NCBI GenBank assembly: GCA_012799095.1 | Contig: JAAZLX010000104.1 | Span: forward strand, 1-43,656 | Reading direction: 5' to 3' | Length of the DNA stretch: 43,656 bases | Origin: Tissierellia bacterium | GTDB lineage: Bacteria > Bacillota > Clostridia > Peptostreptococcales > Acidaminobacteraceae | In this document: positions 1-8,069 of the stretch, in pieces | Position numbering within the stretch: position 1 is the first letter of the stretch | Layout of the letters: every line of letters begins with the position of its first letter | The notes under the pieces: model-generated | The model's input: only the letters and a program-made list of their open reading frames with translations | What the model was told of the DNA's origin: nothing | Databases searched by the model: none | Translations under genes and position numbers: made by a program

Positions 1-474
1 AACATCACTAAAGCAGCAATTGACATGCTGCGCCCACGCAAGGGGCGGATTTTTACCATCAGCTCGGTAGCAGCTACCATTCCTATACCGTTTCAAAGCT
101 TTTATTCCAGTACCAAAAGTGCTTTGACCAGCTGGAGTCTGTGTCTTGACAATGAATTGAAGCCTTTCGGCATCCGGGCAATTGCTGTGGAACCGGGCGA
201 TTTGAGCACTGGATTTACCGATAACCGGATCCATGTCCAAACCAATGATCTTTACCGGGAACGTGTCACAGGATCGGTTTCGCGAATGGAAGCGGATGAG
301 CGCAGCGGAAAATCTTCTTCCGATGCCGCCAGATATTTTCTGAAATTGATTGAGAAGTCCAACCCTGCTCCCTTGTATGTCATGGGGATGGACTACAAAC
401 TGTTTACGTTGTTGTACCGCCTGGTACCTTATCGGTTTTCCAATTATCTGATCGGCCGATTATATGCCAGATAG
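1..474 (+). CDS. SDR-family oxidoreductase, C-terminal part (5' end outside window)
   Basis: Open from base 1 in frame; 'GRIFTISSVAA...YSSTKSALTSWSLCLDNELKPFGIRAIAVEPGDLSTGF' has the SDR SS..., YxxxK and 'V.PG...T' pattern. Confidence 0.85.
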   Translation, partial: NITKAAIDMLRPRKGRIFTISSVAATIPIPFQSFYSSTKSALTSWSLCLDNELKPFGIRAIAVEPGDLSTGFTDNRIHVQTNDLYRERVTGSVSRMEADERSGKSSSDAARYFLKLIEKSNPAPLYVMGMDYKLFTLLYRLVPYRFSNYLIGRLYAR

Positions 475-482
475 GAGTCACC

Positions 483-1064
483 ATGTTCCCATGGGCTGCT
501 TTTATAAGTTATATGATCATCACCGCCATGACTCCTGGCCCGAATACTATCTCTAGCATGTCCAACGGATCTAAGTACGGCTTTATCAAAACGATCCCAT
601 TCATACTGGGTATTTTCACTGCCTTCAGTCTGGTGATGATAGCCTGTGCGATATTTACCTCGACCCTGTATCGCCTGATACCGGCAATGAAAACGCCGAT
701 GTTGATGATCGGTGCAAGTTATATCTTTTGGTTGGCTTATCGGATCGCTTCGTCCCATGGTACGGTCCAAGCGGCCTCGACTGCTAATGCCGGTTACTGG
801 TCAGGCTTTCTGCTTCAACTGGTAAATCCAAAAATTTATATTTACGGCATCACTGCCCTCAGCGGTTTTATCTTGCCATATTTTCAAAGCCGGATCATCA
901 TTCTGGCTTTTTGCGTTTTGTTGTCATTTAGTGGCTTTGTGTTTTGTCTGTTGTGGGCTGGGTTCGGTTCTCTCTTTCGCACGATTTTTTCACAACACAC
1001 TAAAGCAATCAACTATACCATGGCAGCGTTATTAGCCTATAGCGGAATCGCCCTTTTTCTCTAA
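483..1064 (+). CDS. LysE/RhtB-family amino acid exporter
   Basis: 193 aa, multi-TM; N-terminal 'MTPGPNTISSMSNGSKYGF' typical of LysE/RhtB proteins. Confidence 0.8.
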   Translation: MFPWAAFISYMIITAMTPGPNTISSMSNGSKYGFIKTIPFILGIFTAFSLVMIACAIFTSTLYRLIPAMKTPMLMIGASYIFWLAYRIASSHGTVQAASTANAGYWSGFLLQLVNPKIYIYGITALSGFILPYFQSRIIILAFCVLLSFSGFVFCLLWAGFGSLFRTIFSQHTKAINYTMAALLAYSGIALFL

Positions 1065-1072
1065 AGCAGCCC

Positions 1073-1107
1073 TTGAGTTACTAACTCAACGAGCCCTTGA
1101 TAGTCAA
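1073..1107. promoter_or_regulatory. Candidate operator: perfect 8+1+8 palindrome TTGAGTTA-C-TAACTCAA (1073-1089) followed by TTGA-TAG-TCAA (1097-1107); both preceded by AGCCC
   Basis: Read directly; direct repeat 'agcccttga' at 1068 and 1092 (24-bp spacing), each starting an inverted repeat, just upstream of an operon encoding an XRE HTH protein. Confidence 0.45.
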
Positions 1108-1147
1108 ACCGGTCCGATGCCTCTATGCTGTAAGCAGGAGGTGAAGC

Positions 1148-1321
1148 ATGAACATGAAAAACATCATTCGTGAGCGGTTATCCCATCACAAACCAAATAC
1201 TGACAATCCTTATGACTTCTATCAGGACTATCACTCGACCAGGCAAAATTTATTTTCAAGCGAACTGCACAAAGAGATGCCGGAGATCGCTATACCATTT
1301 CGGCAGATGAAAGACTATTAG
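1148..1321 (+). CDS. Small hypothetical protein (57 aa)
   Basis: ORF MNMKNIIRERLSHHKPNTDNPYDFYQDYHSTRQNLFSSELHKEMPEIAIPFRQMKDY with RBS 'gcaggaggtgaagc'; stop lies about 10 nt before the next gene's ATG. Confidence 0.6.
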   Translation: MNMKNIIRERLSHHKPNTDNPYDFYQDYHSTRQNLFSSELHKEMPEIAIPFRQMKDY

Positions 1322-1331
1322 GGAGGGAACC

Positions 1332-2264
1332 ATGTTTAATATGACAGAAATCGGTCGCAAAATTGCCAAACGGCGAAAAGAACTTAACATGACTCAAGTA
1401 GAACTGGCCGACCGGCTTCTTGTGAGTTATCAGGCCGTATCCCAGTGGGAACTGGGCAAAAGCATGCCCGAGCTGTCCAATCTGACAAACTTAGCTCAGA
1501 TTTTGGATATGCCTTTAGACGAATTGTTGGGACAAAAGGAATCAAAAGTGGTCCAGCAAGTGGTCGATCAAAAACCCTTGAGCGATGATGATCTGGTTGA
1601 AGCCGCCCCCTTTATTAAGCCGTCGGCCATCGATGAGCAAATGACGGACCGACCGTTTAAGGCAGCTACCCTGATCTCACTGGCCCCTTTTCTCGATTCT
1701 GAAAGCTTGATGAAGCATATACGGAAAGGTCAGCTCGGAACGAGTTCTCTGTTGGCGTTAGCACCGTTTCTCGATCAAACACACCTGGAGCAATTGATGG
1801 ATAATATGATCGGAAGCAAGGTATCGACCAGTCATCTGGTCGGGCTGGCTCCCTTTGCCACCAGCCAGTCGCTGAGTAGCCTGATCCTACGATCCGGTTC
1901 AAACGTTTCTGCTACCCAGTTGATCGCCCTGGCTCCGTTTTTGAACAAAGATCATTTGAGCCAAATTGTCCGCTCCGGTCAGATCAAAGGTCTATCCAAT
2001 CAATTTGCCCTGATGGCACTGGCACCGTTTCTTGACAAAACCGATCTGTCAAACATGGTTCCAACCTCGTCAGAAGACGAGCCGGACGATGATGTCGATT
2101 TCGTGCCGGAGGAACAGGAAATCCAGGATGATGTTGAAGTCGAGCCGGAGGAAAAACCGGCGCCAAATGATGTCCGTAACGAGAATCAGACTGACAAGTC
2201 TACGGAAGAGACACTCGAATCATTACTCACTCAACTAAAACGTTTTTTAAAGTCGGGCGAATAG
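1332..2264 (+). CDS. XRE-family HTH protein with six C-terminal helical 'xxLAPFLD' repeats and acidic tail
   Basis: N-terminal HTH 'IGRKIAKRRKELNMTQVELADRLLVSYQAVSQWELGKSMPELSNLTNLAQIL'; six APF units spaced 26-30 aa; RBS 'gggaggg'. Confidence 0.85.
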   Translation: MFNMTEIGRKIAKRRKELNMTQVELADRLLVSYQAVSQWELGKSMPELSNLTNLAQILDMPLDELLGQKESKVVQQVVDQKPLSDDDLVEAAPFIKPSAIDEQMTDRPFKAATLISLAPFLDSESLMKHIRKGQLGTSSLLALAPFLDQTHLEQLMDNMIGSKVSTSHLVGLAPFATSQSLSSLILRSGSNVSATQLIALAPFLNKDHLSQIVRSGQIKGLSNQFALMALAPFLDKTDLSNMVPTSSEDEPDDDVDFVPEEQEIQDDVEVEPEEKPAPNDVRNENQTDKSTEETLESLLTQLKRFLKSGE

Positions 2265-2330
2265 CCTGGCTTTTCTTTTATCAGCTATTATTTCATTTTT
2301 GTTTGTGGTATAAGTGAGTAGGAGGCAACG

Positions 2331-2855
2331 GTGAATGATTCGATTTTAAGTGTCTATTGGAATAATTTTATAAGCTTCGATTTTTTGATCTTTATCCTGG
2401 CAGCGGTCAATGTCTATTTTTTAGTCCATAGCCTACGTCAATCACAGTCGATTGCCGCTATTCTCTACCCCAAGGGCTATCTACCGGGAGGCTGGGAATC
2501 ATACGGCGACATGAAGCAACATTATGATGAAGTGATGAATCTAAAAGGGGAACAGACCCTGATCGAACACCGCCGCCGAATGAACTTAAGCTACACTATA
2601 TTTGAGAACATTACGACGATATTTCCTCTGTTGGGAATCCTAGGTACGGTCATTTCCCTCATACCAATGGTCCAATCGATTGGTACGATCGAGCAAAGTC
2701 TGTTCTTTTCCGCCCTGACCTCGACCTTTTGGGGAATAGTGTTCGCCATCATCTTCAAAGGGATCAACGGATACCTGGAAGCCGGAATCGGCGAAGCAGA
2801 AAAAAATATCCAGATTTTCCTTGACCGCTACTCGACCATGGTGAAACAGCCATGA
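2331..2855 (+). CDS. MotA/TolQ/ExbB-like proton channel family protein
   Basis: 'TTIFPLLGILGTVISLIPMV...ALTSTFWGIVFAIIF' matches the conserved TolQ/ExbB TM core; RBS 'aggagg'; GTG at 2331 read as Met. Confidence 0.8.
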   Translation: MNDSILSVYWNNFISFDFLIFILAAVNVYFLVHSLRQSQSIAAILYPKGYLPGGWESYGDMKQHYDEVMNLKGEQTLIEHRRRMNLSYTIFENITTIFPLLGILGTVISLIPMVQSIGTIEQSLFFSALTSTFWGIVFAIIFKGINGYLEAGIGEAEKNIQIFLDRYSTMVKQP

Positions 2856-3355
2856 AACGCCGAGGACTGCTGATCGATTTGACATCACTGCTTGATGTCA
2901 TCTTGATCGTTTTGTTTTTGGTCCTGACCACATCTGCTGCTCAAGCTGCCACCACCGGCGAAGAGCTTGAAACGGCCAATGCTGAGTTGAGTGAACAGAT
3001 AGAGTATTTGGAAAGTCGCCAGTTTGAGGGTAGTCCAACCGAACAAAACTGGTATCAGGTCTATCAGGAAGAGATCGGACGACTAGAGGTTTTCTTTCCG
3101 GATGACCTTCAAACAGAAGCCATGCGATTGATCCTGCCCGATCAGTCCGAACGTAAAAAACCGGAAACGGATGACACAGCCGAATGGTTACAGATAGCAG
3201 TGGACGAGATCGACAAACCGGTAATTATCATCACATTCAATTATCGTAATGACGCCATTTACTGGCGCGATTATACCGGGCTGCGGGATATATTGCTCCG
3301 CATCTCCAACTCAAGCGACAAAACGATCTTTTATGAAGAAATGCCCAGAAAGTAG
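2852..3355 (+). CDS. ExbD/TolR-like (or MotB/ZorB N-terminal-like) single-TM protein, no OmpA-like domain seen
   Basis: 'GLLIDLTSLLDVILIVLFLVLTTS' with an intramembrane-type Asp; coiled-coil stretch and short C-terminal domain; overlaps the upstream gene by 4 nt. Confidence 0.7.
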   Translation: MKRRGLLIDLTSLLDVILIVLFLVLTTSAAQAATTGEELETANAELSEQIEYLESRQFEGSPTEQNWYQVYQEEIGRLEVFFPDDLQTEAMRLILPDQSERKKPETDDTAEWLQIAVDEIDKPVIIITFNYRNDAIYWRDYTGLRDILLRISNSSDKTIFYEEMPRK

Positions 3356-3360
3356 GAATT

Positions 3361-3753
3361 ATGAGCTACACCATTAAAAAAGACAAAAAAAGACGCCGGT
3401 TTCCTGTGCGGCTCCTGCTGGTATTATTATTGCTGTTGATCATTACCGGTAGCGGGATGAAGTTCGGGATCATTCCGGGTGGTGAAATCCTTTTTGGCGT
3501 CGATGGGATCATTCCCCAGCAACAAGCTGAACCTGAACCGGCTCCGGTCAAAGAAGTCACGATCGAGGTTTCGGAAGATCAAGTCATAGTTGATGGTAAT
3601 TTGACCGACTGGACAGCTCTTGAAGACCTGATTAAAGACGCCGGAGAAAATGAAAGCTTTCTATTACGGGATCAGCAGGCCATCAAAGAGACCTTTGAGC
3701 AGGTCGTCGAACTGCTCCAGCAATATGATCGGGACTATACTTTAGTCGAGTAA
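3361..3753 (+). CDS. Second ExbD-like protein: cytoplasmic basic N-terminus, one TM, extracytoplasmic ExbD-type domain
   Basis: 'RRRFPVRLLLVLLLLLIITGSG' then 'VTIEVSEDQVIVDGNLTDWTALEDLIKD...FLLRDQQAIKETFEQVVELLQQYD', resembling the ExbD periplasmic fold pattern. Confidence 0.6.
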   Translation: MSYTIKKDKKRRRFPVRLLLVLLLLLIITGSGMKFGIIPGGEILFGVDGIIPQQQAEPEPAPVKEVTIEVSEDQVIVDGNLTDWTALEDLIKDAGENESFLLRDQQAIKETFEQVVELLQQYDRDYTLVE

Positions 3754-3772
3754 TCGAATTTCTCTTCATCCT

Positions 3773-3797
3773 AAAACACTGTCATGGCAGTGTTTTT
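3773..3797 (+). terminator. Rho-independent terminator of the XRE/ExbBD module
   Basis: AAAACACTG-tcatgg-CAGTGTTTTTTT. Confidence 0.8.
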
Positions 3798-3806
3798 TTG
3801 ATTGTT

Positions 3807-4310
3807 TCATTCTGCAAACCGTGTTTGTCCGGTTATCTTTTTTTGCCAATCAGCCAGTTTCTGGTCATAGCTGATGGCAGCATTGGCCGGTGAAGAAGAA
3901 GGCAAATAGATCGCCTCCAGATCAGGTTGGTATTGGTAAAATACTTGTTCCGCTTTGCGGCCGTTTACAAAGATTTGCTCGATGCTATGTTCTGCCACGA
4001 TCTTTCGAATATCTGTCGGTACAATGTTACGAATTGAAGAGTCACTGCTTCCCATGATTTCACACGACTCGATCACATCATATAGTGCTACACCATGACG
4101 ACTCAAGAAGGCCTTTTTCTGCTCCAGACTCTCAGGCACTTGATCGAGAAATACATCCGCTAACAATCTCCAAAACTGATTCCGGGGATGGCCATAGTAA
4201 AACTGCTGTTGTCGGCTCTTGACGGAGGGAAATGTCCCTAGCACAAGAAGCTTCGGCCTCGGTGGAATAAACGGCCCAAAGACATGTTCCAGTTGTTGAT
4301 ATTTTGCCAA
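3807..4310 (-). CDS. DNA-deoxyinosine glycosylase (UDG superfamily, family 6-like)
   Basis: 'PKLLVLGTFPSVKSRQQQFYYGHPRNQFWRLLADVF' and 'YLPSSSPANA' motifs. Confidence 0.8.
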   Translation of the reverse strand: MAKYQQLEHVFGPFIPPRPKLLVLGTFPSVKSRQQQFYYGHPRNQFWRLLADVFLDQVPESLEQKKAFLSRHGVALYDVIESCEIMGSSDSSIRNIVPTDIRKIVAEHSIEQIFVNGRKAEQVFYQYQPDLEAIYLPSSSPANAAISYDQKLADWQKKITGQTRFAE

Positions 4311-4358
4311 GTCTGCCTCCCATCTATTCTTTCGTGTAAAAAAATTGAGCCCGAAGAC

Positions 4359-5147
4359 TCAATCCAATTTCATTAATATGGCTTCCAAAACGCCACCGGC
4401 GATGCCTCGCCCCTTTTCACTGATCGTTGTACAATAAACTTTCTTCATGCGGGGATCGATATCTCCTATCTTCATCCCTCTTCTCAACTCAACAGTTGGG
4501 TGGATCCAGCCTCGCAACACTCCATTGATCTGAGCTATCACCGGTTGCCCCGAGACATGCCCCAGGACCTGATTAGCGGTGACAAGCTCCCCGATATCCA
4601 GGTCGGTTTCAAGATATCCTGATGCTGGTGATCTCAACACCCGTTCTGTGGTAAATCCCATCGAACTTCCGGGTACATGGGTATTTTCCGTAGCTTTGCC
4701 TTCAAAAATCAAGCGCGACAAATCATGTCCCCGATTTGTTTCAATCACCACATCAGCATGCACACCCGCAATGATCTCAGGACCGAGTCCGACGACCAAC
4801 GGTGCAATCTCTTTGGTGTAATTGGGATCTTTTTTCGACAGCGTACCATCGACAAATACTGATGGTCGATATTGATCGAGAATAACTTGCTCCTGATCGA
4901 CGACCACCGGAATTTTACCCTGGTCCCATACCGATTCAATCTCATTCACATCTGCCCTGACTGCAGTAATGCCCTCTACTGTATATTCACCTTCATAGAC
5001 AGCGTTGGCATAACTGACGGTCCGTCGAACCATTCTCGGGTGTTCGATTTCACTGACGATCACCCGGTATCGTGAATTATGCAGCTTTTCTATCACGGCT
5101 GAGGCAATGTCACCACCGCCGCGGACCAAAACTATTTCCCGTTTCAT
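4359..5147 (-). CDS. yqeB: Selenium-dependent molybdenum hydroxylase accessory protein YqeB (EF2563 family)
   Basis: 'VLVRGGGDIASAVIEKLHNSRYRVIVSEIEHPRMVRRTVSYANAVYEGEYTVEGI...GPEIIAGVHADVVIETNRGHDLSRLIFEG'. Confidence 0.85.
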   Translation of the reverse strand: MKREIVLVRGGGDIASAVIEKLHNSRYRVIVSEIEHPRMVRRTVSYANAVYEGEYTVEGITAVRADVNEIESVWDQGKIPVVVDQEQVILDQYRPSVFVDGTLSKKDPNYTKEIAPLVVGLGPEIIAGVHADVVIETNRGHDLSRLIFEGKATENTHVPGSSMGFTTERVLRSPASGYLETDLDIGELVTANQVLGHVSGQPVIAQINGVLRGWIHPTVELRRGMKIGDIDPRMKKVYCTTISEKGRGIAGGVLEAILMKLD

Positions 5148-5956
5148 TTTTGATCTTTTTTCAGCGGTCGGCCATCACGGTCATATTTGACCATTAAAAT
5201 TTCGGCCAGGATCGAAACCGCAATTTCACCCGGTGTTTCTCCGCCGATGTTAAGCCCGATCGGTGAATAGACTTTATCGAGCAGTTGTTTGTCAACACCG
5301 CGTTTGATCAGTTCGTCAAAGCAGTAGCGCACTTTGGTTCGGGAGCCGATCATACCGATATAACGAGCCGGTGTTTTGATGGCTGCGTCCAGAACTTCAA
5401 TATCATGCAGATGACCATGGGTAATGATGACAATGCTGGCATTTTCAGTCACATCGAGATCGCTTAGGAGTTGCGCCATGTCACCGGCATAGATGCCCCT
5501 GGCTTGGGGGAAATTATCCTGATTGGCATACTCTTCCCGGTTGTCGATGATGATCGTATCCAAAGGTAGATACTGGGCTACTCCATAGAGCGCTTGACCG
5601 ACATGTCCGGCACCGCAAATGATCAGTGGGTCATTGTTATAGAAGACTTTGACTACTACATCAGAGATGCCACCACAAGCCATACCCAGAGCATCAGGAC
5701 GATCCGCCATTGTCAATTCGTAATGAAACGTCTTATTCTGTCTGCGTTTGAGACACTCCGCTGCATCTTTACGGGCAGTGTGCTCAATATTTCCGCCACC
5801 GATAGTACCGGCAAGGACATTGCCCTCCCGGTCGACCAGCATCATGGAGCCCTCATCGCGAGGAGCACTTCCTGACGTCGAACTGACCATGACCAGGGCA
5901 ACTTCTTTGCCCTGATCGATCAATTGATTGAGTTGTTGCATAATCTGTCGGTCCAT
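5144..5956 (-). CDS. XdhC/CoxI-family molybdenum hydroxylase maturation factor
   Basis: 'VSSTSGSAPRDEGSMMLVDREGNVLAGTIGGGNIE' and Rossmann 'IICGAGHVGQALYGVA'. Confidence 0.9.
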   Translation of the reverse strand: MDRQIMQQLNQLIDQGKEVALVMVSSTSGSAPRDEGSMMLVDREGNVLAGTIGGGNIEHTARKDAAECLKRRQNKTFHYELTMADRPDALGMACGGISDVVVKVFYNNDPLIICGAGHVGQALYGVAQYLPLDTIIIDNREEYANQDNFPQARGIYAGDMAQLLSDLDVTENASIVIITHGHLHDIEVLDAAIKTPARYIGMIGSRTKVRYCFDELIKRGVDKQLLDKVYSPIGLNIGGETPGEIAVSILAEILMVKYDRDGRPLKKDQK

Positions 5957-5964
5957 ATTATCTC

Positions 5965-7149
5965 CTAGATTATATTGTCTTCTTTGAGCTGTGCAATTTC
6001 TTCCGGACTTAGATTCAACATGCTTGAGTAAATTTTTTCGTTGTCGGCACCAAGCACCGGTGCCGGTGAATGGATCTCACCTGGTGTTTCAGATAATTTT
6101 ACCGGTACGCCGGGCATGATCAAGTGTCCTGCTACCGGATGCTCCACTTCCACTATCATGTTTCTGGCTTTTACCTGTTCATCATGGACGACCCGGTCGA
6201 TCGTATTGATCGGTCCGTTGGGAACATCAGCCTGATTAAAGATATCCTGCCATTCCTTGTTGGTTTTTTGCTTGATAATATCTGCTATGATCGGTCGGAT
6301 AATATCATAGTGTTGCAACCGGAGCGGATTTGTTTTGAATCTTTCATCGTTGATCAAATCTTCCCGACCGACTGTCTTGCAGAATTTAGTCCAGATTTTG
6401 TCATTGCCGATTGCGATCATCAAGGGATAATCAGCCGTCTCGAACGGTTCAAACGGAACGATAGACGGGTGACGGTTACCTTCCGGCTGGGGTGATTCAT
6501 GAGTAACAGCGTAACGGGCGATAGCATTTTCCAACATCGAAACCTGACAATCCAACATTGCGATGTCAACCATTTGTCCCTGGCCCGTTTGTTGACGGTG
6601 ATATAGCGCACTTAAGACACCGATAGCTGTGTACATACCAGCTGAAATATCTCCGATGGAAGGGCCTACCCGGGTAGGTTTACCACCCCGCTGACCGGTA
6701 ATACTCATGATTCCGCCCATGGCTTGGACGACTCCATCATATGCTGGGCGTTCGCTGTAAGGTCCTGTCTGGCCGAAGCCGGTCGATGCAGCATAAATCA
6801 ATCCGGGATTAATTTCTTTTAGGCTATCATAATCCAAACCAAGGCGTTTCATAGTGCCCGGTTTAAAGTTTTCCACCAGCACATCGACTTGTTTGACCAG
6901 CTCCCGCAACATCTCTTTACCCTTATCACTTTTCAGGTTTAAGGTAACACTTTGTTTGTTACGGTTGAGGCTCATAAAATAAGCGCTCTCACCTTTTTGA
7001 TATGGTCCGAACTGGCGCGAATCATCGCCCGATCCCGGCATTTCGACCTTGATCACTTCAGCACCTAAATCACCTAAAATCATGGTGCAGTACGGTCCGG
7101 CGAGCACCCTGGTTAAATCCAATACACGAATCCCTTTGAGTGGACCCAT
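5965..7149 (-). CDS. CaiB/BaiF family (type III) CoA-transferase
   Basis: 'LKGIRVLDLTRVLAGPYCTMILGDLGAEVIKVEMPGSGDDSR...NRNKQSVTLNLKSDKGKEM' signature. Confidence 0.93.
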   Translation of the reverse strand: MGPLKGIRVLDLTRVLAGPYCTMILGDLGAEVIKVEMPGSGDDSRQFGPYQKGESAYFMSLNRNKQSVTLNLKSDKGKEMLRELVKQVDVLVENFKPGTMKRLGLDYDSLKEINPGLIYAASTGFGQTGPYSERPAYDGVVQAMGGIMSITGQRGGKPTRVGPSIGDISAGMYTAIGVLSALYHRQQTGQGQMVDIAMLDCQVSMLENAIARYAVTHESPQPEGNRHPSIVPFEPFETADYPLMIAIGNDKIWTKFCKTVGREDLINDERFKTNPLRLQHYDIIRPIIADIIKQKTNKEWQDIFNQADVPNGPINTIDRVVHDEQVKARNMIVEVEHPVAGHLIMPGVPVKLSETPGEIHSPAPVLGADNEKIYSSMLNLSPEEIAQLKEDNII

Positions 7150-7193
7150 TTTTCCTCCTTCAAGAAAGGCTCACCGTAGTGAGCCTTAGTGTC

Positions 7194-7991
7194 TTATTCT
7201 TCTTCTTCGAAAGCTACAACACGGGCAAATGCGGCTTCACCGTCTTTGAACTTCCAGGGGAAGCAGCCGATGACAACGCGCTTGTTGGACAATTCGGCGA
7301 TTTGACCGCCCATGCACTCAACGTGAATGATCTCACCGTATTTTTGTGGGAACATTTGAATATGCATGGCTTGATAGTTGGTCGGCCATTCATACACTTC
7401 ATTCAGCTTCTTACCGTATTTCTCTTGGAACACTTTGTCACAGGCTTCGGCTTCCGCAGGTTCCCAATCACGGATCTTGGTGTTCATTGGATGGTCAGCA
7501 CTTCCGCAGTCAACACCGATCCACTTGATTTCCATTTCCTGAGCCCATTTCATAAAATCAATGCTGGGACCGGGATGACGCAGCATGTAGCGACGCTCGT
7601 CCGCTTCAGGCTGATCAAAACCGTATTTGTGGTATCCGGTATTGATGACCAGAATGTCACCTTTTTTGACTTCGACCCGGCTGGTGATATCTTCGGGTGT
7701 ATATATACCCCAGTCTTCCGCTTGATCACTCAGGTCAACTACAACACCCGGTCCAACCAGTTTGTCCAGTTCCAGGCTGGCGATGTCACGGCCGGCAGTG
7801 TCAAAGTGGAGCGGTCCATCGAGGTGAGTACCGACATGGTTTGATGTGTTGATGACCATACCATTCGCGCCATTGGGTGACAGGCGTTTAAAGAATTTGA
7901 CTTGTAGCGGCTCATAGGTCGGCCACGGCGGTGTCAGAATGCTTGTCGGGATCGACAGGTCGTACATTTTTACTTTGTTCCAGTTTTTCAT
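7194..7991 (-). CDS. Cyclase-family (kynurenine formamidase/isatin hydrolase-like) metal hydrolase, copy 1
   Basis: 'TSNHVGTHLDGPLHFDTAGRDIASLELDKLVGPGVVVDLS' contains the HxGTHxDxPxH-type metal motif. Confidence 0.88.
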   Translation of the reverse strand: MKNWNKVKMYDLSIPTSILTPPWPTYEPLQVKFFKRLSPNGANGMVINTSNHVGTHLDGPLHFDTAGRDIASLELDKLVGPGVVVDLSDQAEDWGIYTPEDITSRVEVKKGDILVINTGYHKYGFDQPEADERRYMLRHPGPSIDFMKWAQEMEIKWIGVDCGSADHPMNTKIRDWEPAEAEACDKVFQEKYGKKLNEVYEWPTNYQAMHIQMFPQKYGEIIHVECMGGQIAELSNKRVVIGCFPWKFKDGEAAFARVVAFEEEE

Positions 7992-8069
7992 GATGTCTCC
8001 TTTTTTATTATGTACCAGCCGAATCCACCCACGATGGATGGATCGGCTGAGTATTGACTGAGTGCTAGA

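Noticed and set aside
444-770. Minus-strand 108-aa ORF opposite the LysE gene, and similar short antisense ORFs across the window
   Set aside because: Overlap strong family-matching genes on the other strand; composition consistent with shadow ORFs.
1332-3753. Calling the XRE/ExbBD module a Zorya system
   Set aside because: No ZorB-type OmpA domain and no ZorC/ZorD/ZorE effectors seen; only the general motor analogy stands.
7140-7844. 234-aa plus-strand ORF opposite cyclase copy 1
   Set aside because: Antisense shadow of a clearly conserved cyclase gene; no RBS and no recognisable family.
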